Source of the DNA: MFD09286-c1 sp963701015 | GTDB lineage: Bacteria > Bacteroidota > Bacteroidia > Bacteroidales > DTGW01 | NCBI GenBank assembly: GCA_963701015.1 | Contig: OY969556.1 | Coordinates: 2,790,001 to 2,854,000, forward strand | Direction of reading: 5' to 3' | Length of the DNA: 64,000 nt | Shown here: one piece after another, positions 28,091 to 37,822 of the stretch | How the letters are laid out: each line of letters begins with the position of its first letter | Position numbering within the stretch: the first letter of the stretch is position 1 | Notes under the pieces: model-generated | The model's database searches: none | What the model was told of the DNA's origin: nothing | Seen by the model: the letters and a program-made list of their open reading frames with translations, nothing else | Made by a program: the position numbers and the translations under genes

Positions 28091-31000
28091 TCATTTAGTT
28101 TTATCAGGAGCTGTAGGAATTGGTGGCAATGGCTTATAGTTTTTCAATTCCTCTTTTGCAACTTCAATAGCTTTATTTAATTGATCATCAATACCCATAT
28201 ATTCTCTTGAAGGATCATTATCCACTTCAATATCAGGGTCAACGCCATGACCTTCAACAATCCATTTACTCGAATCGGCAGAATAGGTTGCAAATTCAGG
28301 TTTCCGTAAACTAGTACCATCAATAAAAGGCAATGAACCTCCTATTCCAATTACACCACCCCAAGTTCTGTGACCTATTAATATTCCTAATTTATTCTTT
28401 TTAAATGCATATGGAAATAAGTCACCATCTGAAGCTGAATATTGGTCAATAAGCATAATTTTGGGCCCCATCATCATTTCGTTAGGTACCGGATTAGGCT
28501 CATTTGAATTTCTCATGAATTCTGAGCGTGTTAATTGACGTTGCAATCTTTCAATAATTTGAGGTGAAACATTTCCTCCTCCATTGCCCCGATCGTCAAT
28601 TATAAGAACTTTCTTGTTCAATTGCGGATAAAAATATTTGGCGAATTCATTCAAACCATCATTTTCCATATCGGGAATATGAATATAACCAACTTCCCCG
28701 TTGGTTGCCTCACTTACCTTTTTAATATTATTTTGTACCCAATTGTAATAATACAATTGCGATTCGTCATGCAAAGGTGTAACAATAATCTTTCTACTAC
28801 CAGTTATATCAGGTTTATCATTGATAGTAAGTTGAACTTCCTTATCGGATTTATACAGCAATAATTTAAAAATATCATCAACCTGTTTTAATGAATTTCC
28901 ATCAATTGCAAGAATATAATCGCCTTGTTTAACATTCAGACCTATTGCTGTAAGCGGAGAACGAAGATCATTACTCCAGTTTGCACCATCCAGTATTTTA
29001 TCTATTTTAAAATAGCCCGAAGCATCTTTGCTTAATTTGGCACCAAGTAAACCAACCGGGACTTTTTCGATACGAGGTTTTTCTCCGGCATTAATATAAG
29101 CGTGACTGTTGCTGAGCTCTCCAATCATTTCTCCAATTATATAAGTTAAATCATCACGCTGACGAACATAAGGCACAAGTGGCGCATATTTATCATGAAT
29201 GGCTTTCCAATTAAGTCCATTCATGTTTGAAACATAAAAGAAATCGCGCATTTGCCTCCAGGCTTCATCATATATCTGTTTCCATTCAAGGCTATAATCA
29301 ACCAAAACTTTCATATTGCTCAAGTCAACAATATCTTTCATGGCAATTTTTGAAGTTGGTAAATCAATCACACTCCATCGTTCACCTTCATGAACAACCA
29401 TCTTTTTATAATTGCTTGAAATTGCCATTTGCATATTTCTGCCCAACTCTGTTTCTTCATGTTTTTTTAAATCGTACATTTTATTAATAATGCCTTCGGT
29501 ATTCGATCTTTCGGTATAATACACATTATTTCCAACACAAGCAGCATACAAATAATTCGAAGGTCGAACAGGCAAGGAAATTATGCGTTCTTCAATATTA
29601 TCAAAATCAATGTCAACTTTCACAGGTCCTGTTTTTGCTGATTTTTCTTCCTTTTTCTTAACATCGGTTTCAGGTTTCTTCGGTTCCTCAACAGAAACTT
29701 CATCATTTACAAGGGCAAAGGGAGATGGCACATCCTTTCGTAAGCAAACCATATAAACTTTCTCCATATTAATATAGGCATGGTTCCATTCTGTTTGACT
29801 ATATGTTGGATTAAAATCACGCGATGATATAAATGTTATATATTTCCCATCATTTGAAAATAATGGCTTATCAGATTCAAACCATGAACTTGTTATATCA
29901 TTTATTTTTGAAGTTTCAGTATTATATACAGAAATAACATTGAACCTGTTTACTGCTTCCTGGTCGAATACAATCCATTTGCTATCGGGCGACCAATTAT
30001 AATTATCAATTGTATTATATTTAGAGGCGGTCACCAGTTTAACTTCTTTGGTTTTTACATCAATATATTGTAGCCGGAGTAAACGGTCGGACCAAAGGAT
30101 TTTTTTACTATCAGGCGACCAGACGATATCAAACTTATAAGTACTTGCATTGGTTGTAAGTTGCATAGCAGGTTCCGAACCATCTTGTTTTTGCATATAT
30201 ATTTCAAATTCACCTGTGGCATCTGAAATATAGGCTATGTATTGTCCGTCAGGTGACCACGCAACATTTCTTTCATGTACACCAGGAGTATTTGTAAGGT
30301 TCCGGGTTATACCTTTATCGGCAGGGACAGTGAATACATCTCCTCTCGCTCCAAAAACAAGACGTTCTCCATTGGGTGAAATATCAAAAGTATTTATATT
30401 TTTCGATGCATCTTTAAACTCATTTCTTGCCCATAAATTATCATCTTCAATAGTTATAGGTACCTTAACACTTGTTTTTGATTTGGTATCCAATTTATAT
30501 ATGTAACCACCATTTTCAAAAACAATTGTTTGGCCATCGGCAGATGGGAACTTAACATCGTATAAATCAAAATTTGTAACTTTTGAAGTTTGTTTTGTAT
30601 CTAAATTATATACAAACAAATTCATTGTCCTGTCGCGGTCGGACAAGAAATATATTTCACGGCCAATCCACATTGGAATAATATCCTGGCTTGGATTATT
30701 GGTAATATTTTCAATTTTTTTTGTTTCAAAATTGTATATCCAAATATCATCGGCCATTCCTCCTCGATAATATTTCCATGTACGAAATTCACGGAAAACC
30801 TCGTTAAACGCTAATTCTTTTCCATCAGGTGAATAGGAACAAAATCCGGCAACAGATAAAGGTATTTCTTTTGATAGACCGCCAATTGATGAAACATTAA
30901 ATAGCATTCCTTTAAAATCGTTAAAAGATTCATTGCGTGAACGATACGTAATATTTTTGCCGTCGGGTGTCCAAGTCATTACAATATTATTTGGACCCAT

Positions 31001-31345
31001 TCGGTCGCTTATATCATCACGGCTTAAAACTGCAGTGTAAGTTAATCTTTGGGGAACTCCACCTTCCGAAGGAATTAAATACACTTCAGTATTGCCGTCG
31101 TATTGCCCCGTAAATGCTATATTTTTCCCATCGGGCGAAAAGCGTGGGAACATCTCATATCCTTTACTATTGGTTAGTTTATGAGCTACTCCTCCATCAG
31201 CGCTAACTGTATATAAATCACCCCCACTGCTGAATACAATTTGATTGTTATATATGGCGGGAAACCTTAAAAGTCTTGATTCGCCATTAAGGTTCAAATT
31301 CAATAACACTGCAACGAACAAGGATAAAATGCTATATTTTTTCAA
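28091..31345 (-). CDS. Tricorn-type S41 protease with PD40 propeller and PDZ domain
   Basis: A 1,084-residue secreted or periplasmic protease with an N-terminal signal peptide (ILSLFVAVLLNLNLNG). Repeated PD40/WD40-like blades occupy residues about 25-540 (FSPDGKNIAFTG, WSPDGQYIAYIS, WSPDSKKILWSD and others). A low-complexity Lys/Glu segment near 570 separates them from the C-terminal half: a C1-like helical region (WRQMRDFFYVSNMNG), a PDZ domain (about 770-850) and the S41 core (DDRGNGGGNVSPQIIERL, and YSASDGDLFPYAFKK with the likely nucleophile serine near residue 970). It degrades oligopeptides. The length and domain order are typical. The gene is probably monocistronic. Confidence 0.9.
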   Translation of the reverse strand: MKKYSILSLFVAVLLNLNLNGESRLLRFPAIYNNQIVFSSGGDLYTVSADGGVAHKLTNSKGYEMFPRFSPDGKNIAFTGQYDGNTEVYLIPSEGGVPQRLTYTAVLSRDDISDRMGPNNIVMTWTPDGKNITYRSRNESFNDFKGMLFNVSSIGGLSKEIPLSVAGFCSYSPDGKELAFNEVFREFRTWKYYRGGMADDIWIYNFETKKIENITNNPSQDIIPMWIGREIYFLSDRDRTMNLFVYNLDTKQTSKVTNFDLYDVKFPSADGQTIVFENGGYIYKLDTKSKTSVKVPITIEDDNLWARNEFKDASKNINTFDISPNGERLVFGARGDVFTVPADKGITRNLTNTPGVHERNVAWSPDGQYIAYISDATGEFEIYMQKQDGSEPAMQLTTNASTYKFDIVWSPDSKKILWSDRLLRLQYIDVKTKEVKLVTASKYNTIDNYNWSPDSKWIVFDQEAVNRFNVISVYNTETSKINDITSSWFESDKPLFSNDGKYITFISSRDFNPTYSQTEWNHAYINMEKVYMVCLRKDVPSPFALVNDEVSVEEPKKPETDVKKKEEKSAKTGPVKVDIDFDNIEERIISLPVRPSNYLYAACVGNNVYYTERSNTEGIINKMYDLKKHEETELGRNMQMAISSNYKKMVVHEGERWSVIDLPTSKIAMKDIVDLSNMKVLVDYSLEWKQIYDEAWRQMRDFFYVSNMNGLNWKAIHDKYAPLVPYVRQRDDLTYIIGEMIGELSNSHAYINAGEKPRIEKVPVGLLGAKLSKDASGYFKIDKILDGANWSNDLRSPLTAIGLNVKQGDYILAIDGNSLKQVDDIFKLLLYKSDKEVQLTINDKPDITGSRKIIVTPLHDESQLYYYNWVQNNIKKVSEATNGEVGYIHIPDMENDGLNEFAKYFYPQLNKKVLIIDDRGNGGGNVSPQIIERLQRQLTRSEFMRNSNEPNPVPNEMMMGPKIMLIDQYSASDGDLFPYAFKKNKLGILIGHRTWGGVIGIGGSLPFIDGTSLRKPEFATYSADSSKWIVEGHGVDPDIEVDNDPSREYMGIDDQLNKAIEVAKEELKNYKPLPPIPTAPDKTK

Positions 31346-31373
31346 TTTAAAAATTTTTAGTTCAACTTACAAT

Positions 31374-31400
31374 GAAAAATCCGGTCAATAAAACCGGATT
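31374..31400 (-). terminator. Intrinsic terminator downstream of the STAS gene
   Basis: A perfect 8-bp stem (AATCCGGT / ACCGGATT, loop of seven) starts 27 bp after the STAS stop codon. On the minus strand it is followed by TTTTTC. It separates the STAS/Hpt pair from the protease gene. Confidence 0.75.
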
Positions 31401-31427
31401 ATTATATGGAAAATTAAAGTTAACAGC

Positions 31428-31766
31428 TTATGCAAAACTTTTCACACAATCGTCAACATTATTATATATTTCAAATACATTATGCAATTGAAGCAATTTA
31501 AATAGTTCCATTACCTCGTGTGAAACATTGCAAATTTTAAAAGCGCCATAATTATTATTGGCAACTTTCATTACAGAAAGAAATACCCCGAAACCTGAGC
31601 TATCAATAAACTGAACACCTTCGAGATTTAGAATAAGTTTTGTATTGGCCTTGTTAAACAAACCTTTTAATTCTTCTTTAATAGGTTCAGAAACCAAAGC
31701 ATTTAATCTGCCAACATTGTTGAATGATACTACAATAATGTTGTTTATTTTTTCCGTTTTAAGCAT
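31428..31766 (-). CDS. STAS-domain anti-sigma-factor antagonist-like protein
   Basis: A 112-residue single STAS domain of the SpoIIAA/RsbV type. The conserved segment LNLEGVQFIDSSGFGVFLSV contains the phosphorylatable serine (S56 or S57). The C-terminal helix and strand (FKICNVSHEVMELFKLLQLHNVFEIY) are typical. In the family, the serine's phosphorylation by a partner kinase switches partner binding. No HATPase anti-sigma kinase is adjacent. Instead the gene lies 20 bp downstream of an Hpt gene, so it probably sits at the end of a phosphorelay. Confidence 0.85.
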   Translation of the reverse strand: MLKTEKINNIIVVSFNNVGRLNALVSEPIKEELKGLFNKANTKLILNLEGVQFIDSSGFGVFLSVMKVANNNYGAFKICNVSHEVMELFKLLQLHNVFEIYNNVDDCVKSFA

Positions 31767-31786
31767 AGGAGAAATTTTATAATTAT

Positions 31787-32119
31787 TTATTGATATTCTT
31801 TTAGTTCATTTAAAGCAATTGTACAATCACTATCAAATTTATTCACAATTTCAGTATAACTATTTGTTTCAATCCCTTCAGATGCGATTGATTCAAGTTT
31901 TTTCAATTCGGCTGATAAATCATTCATCCCCATAACTGCTACAGATGACTTTGCTTTGTGGGCTAACTTACTCAATGCCACCCATTCATTGTGGTTTAAT
32001 GCTGCATGCATTCCATCGGAAATTTCTTTAACCTGGTCAACAAATATACCTACCATTTCTTTAATAATATCGTCACTTCCGCCCGACATATTCCTTAAAT
32101 AGGTTAAATCTGTTTTCAT
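31787..32119 (-). CDS. Stand-alone Hpt phosphotransfer protein
   Basis: A 110-residue helical protein with the Hpt signature around H54 (SKLAHKAKSSVAVMGM), preceded by the acidic helix MVGIFVDQVKEISDGMHAAL. Hpt proteins carry phosphate between the receiver of a hybrid kinase and a final receiver. The four hybrid or receiver-bearing kinases in this window are candidate donors, and HK1 at 22405 has a degenerate Hpt of its own. It is the first gene of a two-gene unit with the STAS gene. Confidence 0.85.
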   Translation of the reverse strand: MKTDLTYLRNMSGGSDDIIKEMVGIFVDQVKEISDGMHAALNHNEWVALSKLAHKAKSSVAVMGMNDLSAELKKLESIASEGIETNSYTEIVNKFDSDCTIALNELKEYQ

Positions 32120-32389
32120 TTATTTGCCTTATAATATTTTATGTTAAAGATAACCTTTTAATTATTATCCTTTAATGCCTGTTTTAAATTTTATCTAAAA
32201 ATAAATTATTTTTTTTATATTTAGCAAATGATTTAATTTTTATTTAATTTCAGAAATAAAGGCAATTACATGTTAAATTGAAATTTTTTGAACACTAAAA
32301 AATTTGTTTTATTAACTGATAATTTCAGTTATAACAATAAATTTAATAAATTAGCAATTAATAAGTGCTATAAATATTACAAGTAAAAA

Positions 32390-33448
32390 ATGATTAAACA
32401 CTCACTAATATTTGTTTTAGTAATTTCTGTTTCACCCATACTGTTTGGGCAGAATTCAACCAATGCTGATGATTCAAATAATTTTATTAAAAAGAAAAAT
32501 GCAGGATTAGCTTATAATAAAGGATTAGCTGATATTAAGGAGAAAAAATATTTAGAATCGATTAAAGAATTTAATAAGGCTATTGAAAATAACCCAAATT
32601 TTGATTTAGCCTTTCTTCAACGCGGAAAATCAAAATTGCAATTAAAAGATTTAAATAGTGCTGCTGAAGATTTTAACAAAGCAATTGAATTAAACAAAAA
32701 TTCAGGTGAAGCTTATTTCTCGTTAGCCTATTGCAAATTATTACAAGATTCTTCAAAAGCGAACACTGAAGAATTTGATAAAGCTATTTCAAATGGTTTC
32801 GTTGAACCTTTTGTTTATTACTACCGTGGTGTTTTAAAAGCTTACAAAAACGATGCTCAAGGAGCATTAAACGATTTTTCAATTGCAATTGAAAAAAAAC
32901 CAGATTATACTTTGGCTTATTTTGACAGGGGCAACATGAAAAATTTGCTTGGTGATTATCAGGGTGCCATTTACGATTTTCGTCAGGTATTATCCTATGA
33001 TTCTACTTTGATAGATGCCTATAATAATATGGCCAATGCCAAAATGCATAATGGTGATTACAGTGGCGCCATTGCCGATTATACGATATTAATTGTAAAA
33101 CAACCTAACAATTACAAAGCATTCAATAACAGAGGTAGCGCTAAATATATGTCGGGCGATTTCCAGGGAGCTTCCGATGATATTAAGAATTCAATTGGTA
33201 TAAATAATATGTATGCACCGGCATACAGCAATTTGGGAAATACTTTGTCGAAGCTCGGGGATAACAAAGCCGGTATTGAGCAATTTGATAAAGCTATTAA
33301 GCTTGATCCTAATTTTGCTGACGCTTACCTAAACCGCGGATTAGTTAAAGAAATAACCGGTGATATTGACGGCGCTTGTATGGATTGGAAGTCATCTGAA
33401 AAACTTGGCAACCAGGACGCTGCCAAATATGTTAAAGAATGTAAATAA
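32390..33448 (+). CDS. Secreted TPR-repeat protein
   Basis: A 352-residue protein with signal peptide (SLIFVLVISVSPILFGQN) and then about eight TPR repeats from residue 35 to the end (IEFNKAIENNPNFDLAFLQRG, DFNKAIELNKNSGEAYFSLA, DFSIAIEKKPDYTLAYFDRGN and so on). It is probably periplasmic and acts as a protein-binding scaffold. It is encoded 6 bp upstream of the PorE-like gene and almost certainly co-transcribed with it, which suggests a role in the same envelope complex. No catalytic domain is visible. Confidence 0.85.
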   Translation: MIKHSLIFVLVISVSPILFGQNSTNADDSNNFIKKKNAGLAYNKGLADIKEKKYLESIKEFNKAIENNPNFDLAFLQRGKSKLQLKDLNSAAEDFNKAIELNKNSGEAYFSLAYCKLLQDSSKANTEEFDKAISNGFVEPFVYYYRGVLKAYKNDAQGALNDFSIAIEKKPDYTLAYFDRGNMKNLLGDYQGAIYDFRQVLSYDSTLIDAYNNMANAKMHNGDYSGAIADYTILIVKQPNNYKAFNNRGSAKYMSGDFQGASDDIKNSIGINNMYAPAYSNLGNTLSKLGDNKAGIEQFDKAIKLDPNFADAYLNRGLVKEITGDIDGACMDWKSSEKLGNQDAAKYVKECK

Positions 33449-33454
33449 TCAATT

Positions 33455-35533
33455 ATGAACAGCATGAAAAATAATAGAAAATATAAATATGCTTTTATAA
33501 TTGCTTTGGTATTTATATTATATCCTATATTCACATACTCCCAGGAAAATGTAAAAATTAAACGTACCGAATTTTTTACAAAAGAAGATGGATTTAGTGA
33601 TGCCATGAAGAATATCCGAAAAGGAAATAAAGAATATAAATTTGGAAAAGCTACTTACCGGGAAGCCCGCGAATTTTACTTAAGGGCATACAAATACAAT
33701 GATAAAAATGCTGAACTAAATTATAAAATTGGAGTTTGTTATTTATATTCCGATGATAAATTTCAGGCAATAAAATACCTCACTACGGCATTCCAACTCA
33801 AAAAGGATGTTGCGGACGATATTCATTTCCAGCTCGCACGCGCATACCATATGAATTATGATTTTGATAATGCTGAAAAAGAATATAAGGAGTTCAAATC
33901 ATCGTTATCTCCCCGGAAATTCCAAAAGCTCAATATCAATATTGATAAATATTTGAATGAATGCGAAAATGGCAAAATACTTGCAAGTCATCCAATCAGG
34001 GTAGTTGTTCAGGATTTAGGGAAAACAATAAACTCAGAATACGATGATTATTATCCCGTGCTAGATTCGAAAGAACAAACAATTTATTTTACTTCACGCA
34101 GACCATCAAAAACAAATAAAAAAAGAAACTTAAACGATCAAAAATATGAAGAGGCTATTTACGTTTCAAAACTACACGATAAAACTTGGAGTACAGCCCA
34201 GTTGTTAAGCCGCAGCATAAGCGATAAAACAAATACGGCTGCTTTAGCGCTTTCTCCAGATGATAAACGACTCTATTTATACAAAACCAATGGTAATGGT
34301 GATATTTATTATACCGAACAAAAAAATAGTAAATGGATTAAACCTAAAAAGGTTAAAAAAATAAATTCAAGTACACGTGAAACCTCCGTCAGCATTACAG
34401 GAGACGGTAAAAAAATATATTTTGTAAGTGATCGTGAAAAAGGTTCTTTGGGCGGAAAAGATATTTATTATAGTGATCGGGATACAAACGGAAAATGGTC
34501 GAAACCCAAAAATATCGGAGCACCGGTTAATTCACCTGAAGATGAAGAAGGGGTATCAATTTCAAAAGATGGTAAAACATTGTACTTTTCTTCGAAAGGC
34601 CATTCAACTTCAGGAGGTTATGACATTTTTACTTCAACATTAAATGACAACGGTAACTGGTCGGAACCCGTTAATTTGGGATATCCGATAAATACTCCCG
34701 ATGACGATTTATTTTTCAGTATGATGGGAAATGGTCGCGTTGCTTATCTTTCATCAAACCGTGAACAAAGTATTGGCGAAAAAGATATCTATAAAATAAT
34801 TTATCTGGGTGCTGCAAAAGAAATGGTGATGACAACTGCCAGTAGTCCTTTAGCATTTGAATTATATGATTCAAAAACTCTTTTCAGAAATGCTATATCT
34901 GAATTTGATGTGGATACATCAATAGTATTGACAGGTAAAGTTTTGGACTCTGAAACTAAAAAACCAATATTTGCAAAACTCGAATTCATTGACTCTCAAA
35001 AATCAACTGTGGTTTCCACCTTACTTACGGATACTGCCGGCGGATACAAAACACATATCCCTGAGCGTAAACAATATGGAGTGCAAATTACAGCCAAAGG
35101 ATACTTGTTCTATTTAGATACTGTTAACCTAAAAGGAAAAAATACGGATATTGTTACCAAAGACTTTTATCTTCAAGGACTTGAAGTTGGAGCAAAAGTT
35201 GTAATGAAAAGTATTTTCTTCGAATCCGGAAAATCAACAATTAAGGATGAATCGTTCCAGCAATTAAATGCTGCAATAGAGTTTATGAAAGAAAATCCTT
35301 CTTTAACCATCGAAGTCTCAGGACATACCGACAATGTTGGTTCATTGTATTCCAACCTCAAATTATCACAGGCACGTGCAAAAGCAGTTGTAGATTTTAT
35401 GACAAAGCAAGGAATTGATAAATCAAGGCTAACATTTAAAGGATATGGGCCAAATCAACCTGTTGCACCGAATACAACAGCTGACGGCAGAGCTCAAAAC
35501 CGAAGGGTTGAATTTAAAATAACCGGCAAATAA
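33455..35533 (+). CDS. PorE-like TPR/PD40/CRD/OmpA protein
   Basis: A 692-residue protein. A signal peptide (YAFIIALVFILYPIFTYSQ) precedes TPR-like helices (about 45-160), PD40 beta-propeller blades (about 175-450, YYPVLDSKEQTIYFTSRRP, VSISGDGKKIYFVSDREK-type motifs), a carboxypeptidase-regulatory-like domain (about 490-565) and a C-terminal OmpA peptidoglycan-binding domain (VSGHTDNVGS and NRRVEFKI). This order is that of PorE, the T9SS component that tethers the ring to peptidoglycan, and of related envelope proteins. Because several paralogues with this order exist in one genome, the symbol is left open. A second in-frame ATG three codons downstream is a possible start. Confidence 0.8.
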   Translation: MNSMKNNRKYKYAFIIALVFILYPIFTYSQENVKIKRTEFFTKEDGFSDAMKNIRKGNKEYKFGKATYREAREFYLRAYKYNDKNAELNYKIGVCYLYSDDKFQAIKYLTTAFQLKKDVADDIHFQLARAYHMNYDFDNAEKEYKEFKSSLSPRKFQKLNINIDKYLNECENGKILASHPIRVVVQDLGKTINSEYDDYYPVLDSKEQTIYFTSRRPSKTNKKRNLNDQKYEEAIYVSKLHDKTWSTAQLLSRSISDKTNTAALALSPDDKRLYLYKTNGNGDIYYTEQKNSKWIKPKKVKKINSSTRETSVSITGDGKKIYFVSDREKGSLGGKDIYYSDRDTNGKWSKPKNIGAPVNSPEDEEGVSISKDGKTLYFSSKGHSTSGGYDIFTSTLNDNGNWSEPVNLGYPINTPDDDLFFSMMGNGRVAYLSSNREQSIGEKDIYKIIYLGAAKEMVMTTASSPLAFELYDSKTLFRNAISEFDVDTSIVLTGKVLDSETKKPIFAKLEFIDSQKSTVVSTLLTDTAGGYKTHIPERKQYGVQITAKGYLFYLDTVNLKGKNTDIVTKDFYLQGLEVGAKVVMKSIFFESGKSTIKDESFQQLNAAIEFMKENPSLTIEVSGHTDNVGSLYSNLKLSQARAKAVVDFMTKQGIDKSRLTFKGYGPNQPVAPNTTADGRAQNRRVEFKITGK

Positions 35534-35548
35534 TTTCTATTACTTGAA

Positions 35549-35594
35549 TTTCAAGATGATAATATTAATATAGAATTTTATTATCATCTTGAAA
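35549..35594 (+). terminator. Long hairpin after the PorE-like gene
   Basis: A perfect 15-bp stem (TTTCAAGATGATAAT / ATTATCATCTTGAAA) with a 16-base loop begins 16 bp after the stop codon. No clear T tract follows, so it may protect the 3' end or weaken read-through rather than terminate strongly. Confidence 0.5.
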
Positions 35595-35648
35595 ATTGTA
35601 CTAATCGAACAACATAGTATTGCTGCCTTTGGTTAAATTATAATCTTT

Positions 35649-36569
35649 ATGCAATTGGTTTCGGAAGAAAAAATATTTTCATGGCCGTGGTTTAAATCCT
35701 ATATTCTAATCACTATAGGTTCCTTTATTTTGGCAGTAGGATTCGTTTATTTTATTACGCCTTACAAAATAGTTCCAGGTGGAGTTTATGGAATTTCAAT
35801 TGTAATTCATTATATGTCTAAAGGGTTGTTTTCTTTTGCACCTGAAGGTTTGCCAATTGGAACCATGGGTTTAATAATGAATATACCATTAACTATTTTG
35901 GGAATTAAAATTCTTGGCCCTCGCTTTGGTATTAAAACAATAGTTGGTTTTATATTGTCTTCATTTTTCATGGATTTTCTCACTTATTTCTGGGGTGATA
36001 AACCGCTGGTGGAAAATGACGCTCTTTTGTCTTCGATTTTTGGCGGAGTACTAATTGGTTTTGGATTGGGTATTATTTTCAGATCGAAAGCAACTTCGGG
36101 TGGTTCGGATATTATTGCTATGATATTTGCCAAATATACAAGGCTTCCATTGGGACAACTAATGATATATGTTGATTCAACTATTGTTATTATTGGGCTT
36201 ATAGCATTTAAAGATTGGAAAATCCCTCTGTATTCATGGATAGTAATATACATTACCGGTAAAGTTATTGATGCTACGCTTGAAGGAATCAATTACAATA
36301 AAACGTTGCTTATAATTTCGGATCATTACGAAGAAATAAGACAGAAAATATTGGTAGATTTAAGTCGTGGCGGCACTTTGATAAAAGCCGAAGGTATGTG
36401 GGAAGGAAAAGAACGTAAACTTATTTTTACAAATGTTTCGCGCCGTGAAGCATATATTCTCAAAGATTTTATTAAAAAAGTTGACCCTGATGCATTCGTT
36501 ACAATTATTGATGCAAATGAAATTATTGGTTATGGATTCAAATCATTTGGTGAAGTTGTTGGGGATTAA
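35649..36569 (+). CDS. YitT family membrane protein (DUF161/DUF2179)
   Basis: A 306-residue integral membrane protein with five to six transmembrane helices (about 18-38, 75-105, 110-130, 140-160, 175-200), including the conserved GGVYGISIVIHY and SKATSGGSDIIAMIFAKYT segments. A C-terminal soluble DUF2179 domain follows (about 215-300, VDLSRGGTLIKAEGMWEGKERKLIFTNVSRRE pattern). The family is widespread, with unresolved transport function. It is probably monocistronic and convergent with the T9SS cargo gene. Confidence 0.88.
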   Translation: MQLVSEEKIFSWPWFKSYILITIGSFILAVGFVYFITPYKIVPGGVYGISIVIHYMSKGLFSFAPEGLPIGTMGLIMNIPLTILGIKILGPRFGIKTIVGFILSSFFMDFLTYFWGDKPLVENDALLSSIFGGVLIGFGLGIIFRSKATSGGSDIIAMIFAKYTRLPLGQLMIYVDSTIVIIGLIAFKDWKIPLYSWIVIYITGKVIDATLEGINYNKTLLIISDHYEEIRQKILVDLSRGGTLIKAEGMWEGKERKLIFTNVSRREAYILKDFIKKVDPDAFVTIIDANEIIGYGFKSFGEVVGD

Positions 36570-36600
36570 TACTACTTTAACACATTAACTGTCTTCAATT

Positions 36601-36687
36601 ATTTTCAGCTTCATTTACACCAAACCCTAAAGGTGAAAGCTGAAAATCAAACTGTTCCCTTTAGGGATTAAGGGTAAAAACAGTTTG
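36601..36687. terminator. Two adjacent hairpins between convergent genes
   Basis: Hairpin A is ATTTTCAGCTT (36601-36611) with AAGCTGAAAAT (36637-36647). Hairpin B is CAAACTGTT (36648-36656) with AACAGTTTG (36679-36687). The loops are also complementary (CCCTAAAGG at about 36624 and CCTTTAGGG at about 36658), so alternative foldings or a kissing interaction are possible. An outer pair CTACTTTAAC / GTTAAAGTAG flanks both. Position between two stops suggests bidirectional termination. Confidence 0.6.
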
Positions 36688-36711
36688 GTTTTCGAATCTG
36701 TTAAAGTAGGA

Positions 36712-37743
36712 TTAATGTGTGTTTATTTTTATTACTTCCTTGGTAACAACATTATCATTCATTTTAATTTTCACAAAATAGTTACCCGGCGTAAAACCAT
36801 TTTCTTTAGTATCAATAACCAATGATTGAAATCCTTTTTCCTGAATAGTTGGTTTTAATACTGATTTCATGAGCCTTCCAGAAGCGTCATATATTTCAAC
36901 ACTTACTTTTCCAGCATTTTGGAGTGTATAGCTGATGGTAAGGTTATCTTCATAAGGGTTTGGATAAGCCTCAACATTCGAAATTGCCTGAACTGATGCA
37001 ATATCGGTAGCTGCTTTGGTTTGATTTTGTTCACCAACATGTGCATACATAGCTGTTTCGGCAATATATGATTTTTCAGGTGTTATATATTTTATAATAA
37101 CCAGTATTGGATAACGAACATTTGCGGAATACCAACGATAGGTAATTTCATTTAAAGTTGTTCCATTGATATTTAAGGTATGTACTTGTTTCACACGTAA
37201 TACATTATTTATCACAACATTATTGGGCAGTAATAGTGTTCCATAAGCATCACCTGTTACTTCATAAGTTCCCGAAACTTTAACGTTCGAATTGTTAACC
37301 TGTTGTGTTCCTGAATATGAACCCGTAACATCATCGCCATAAGTAAAAGGGTATTTAAGCTTTAAAATTGGCTGATCATATATAGTAAGAACCTTACCGC
37401 TCATGGTTCCATATTGCTCCATACCGGTACTGCTAACTTTGAAATAGAAATGGTTTCCAAATTCTTCCAAAACTAAATTTGCCTGTGGAACATTGGATGA
37501 ACTATCAAAGGAAGCCGGAGAAAGCATTTTACTGGTGAGCTTAATATTATTAGGTTGTAGCTTTGTAAAATCCCAGTTTACATTTTCACCCGAAGCGCCT
37601 TCACTTGTTTCTATCATAAAAATAAAATCGTGCGAATCGCCTAAACGAAAAGAATGCGTGCTGTAATTTAAGGTAATTTGTGCTTGTATCATTGACCAAG
37701 CTAACAAACAAAATGAAATGGTAAATATTTTTCTCATAACCAA
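36712..37743 (-). CDS. Secreted protein with type IX secretion C-terminal sorting domain
   Basis: A 343-residue protein with signal peptide (KIFTISFCLLAWSMIQAQ). The body (about 25-250) is beta-rich with no domain I can name. The last about 80 residues are a classic T9SS type A sorting domain: AYPNPYEDNLTISYTL, VEIYDASGRLM and FTPGNYFVKIKMNDNVVTKEVIKI. The protein is therefore expected to cross the outer membrane by T9SS and be anchored or released. This is the direct evidence that the organism has that system. A second in-frame ATG two codons downstream is an alternative start. Confidence 0.9.
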   Translation of the reverse strand: MVMRKIFTISFCLLAWSMIQAQITLNYSTHSFRLGDSHDFIFMIETSEGASGENVNWDFTKLQPNNIKLTSKMLSPASFDSSSNVPQANLVLEEFGNHFYFKVSSTGMEQYGTMSGKVLTIYDQPILKLKYPFTYGDDVTGSYSGTQQVNNSNVKVSGTYEVTGDAYGTLLLPNNVVINNVLRVKQVHTLNINGTTLNEITYRWYSANVRYPILVIIKYITPEKSYIAETAMYAHVGEQNQTKAATDIASVQAISNVEAYPNPYEDNLTISYTLQNAGKVSVEIYDASGRLMKSVLKPTIQEKGFQSLVIDTKENGFTPGNYFVKIKMNDNVVTKEVIKINTH

Positions 37744-37822
37744 GGGTTTTTAATTAATCTTGTTTTCAGGTAATCAAATTTACATTATTTGTAAAATCAA
37801 ATCATAAAAAATTTTATAAACA

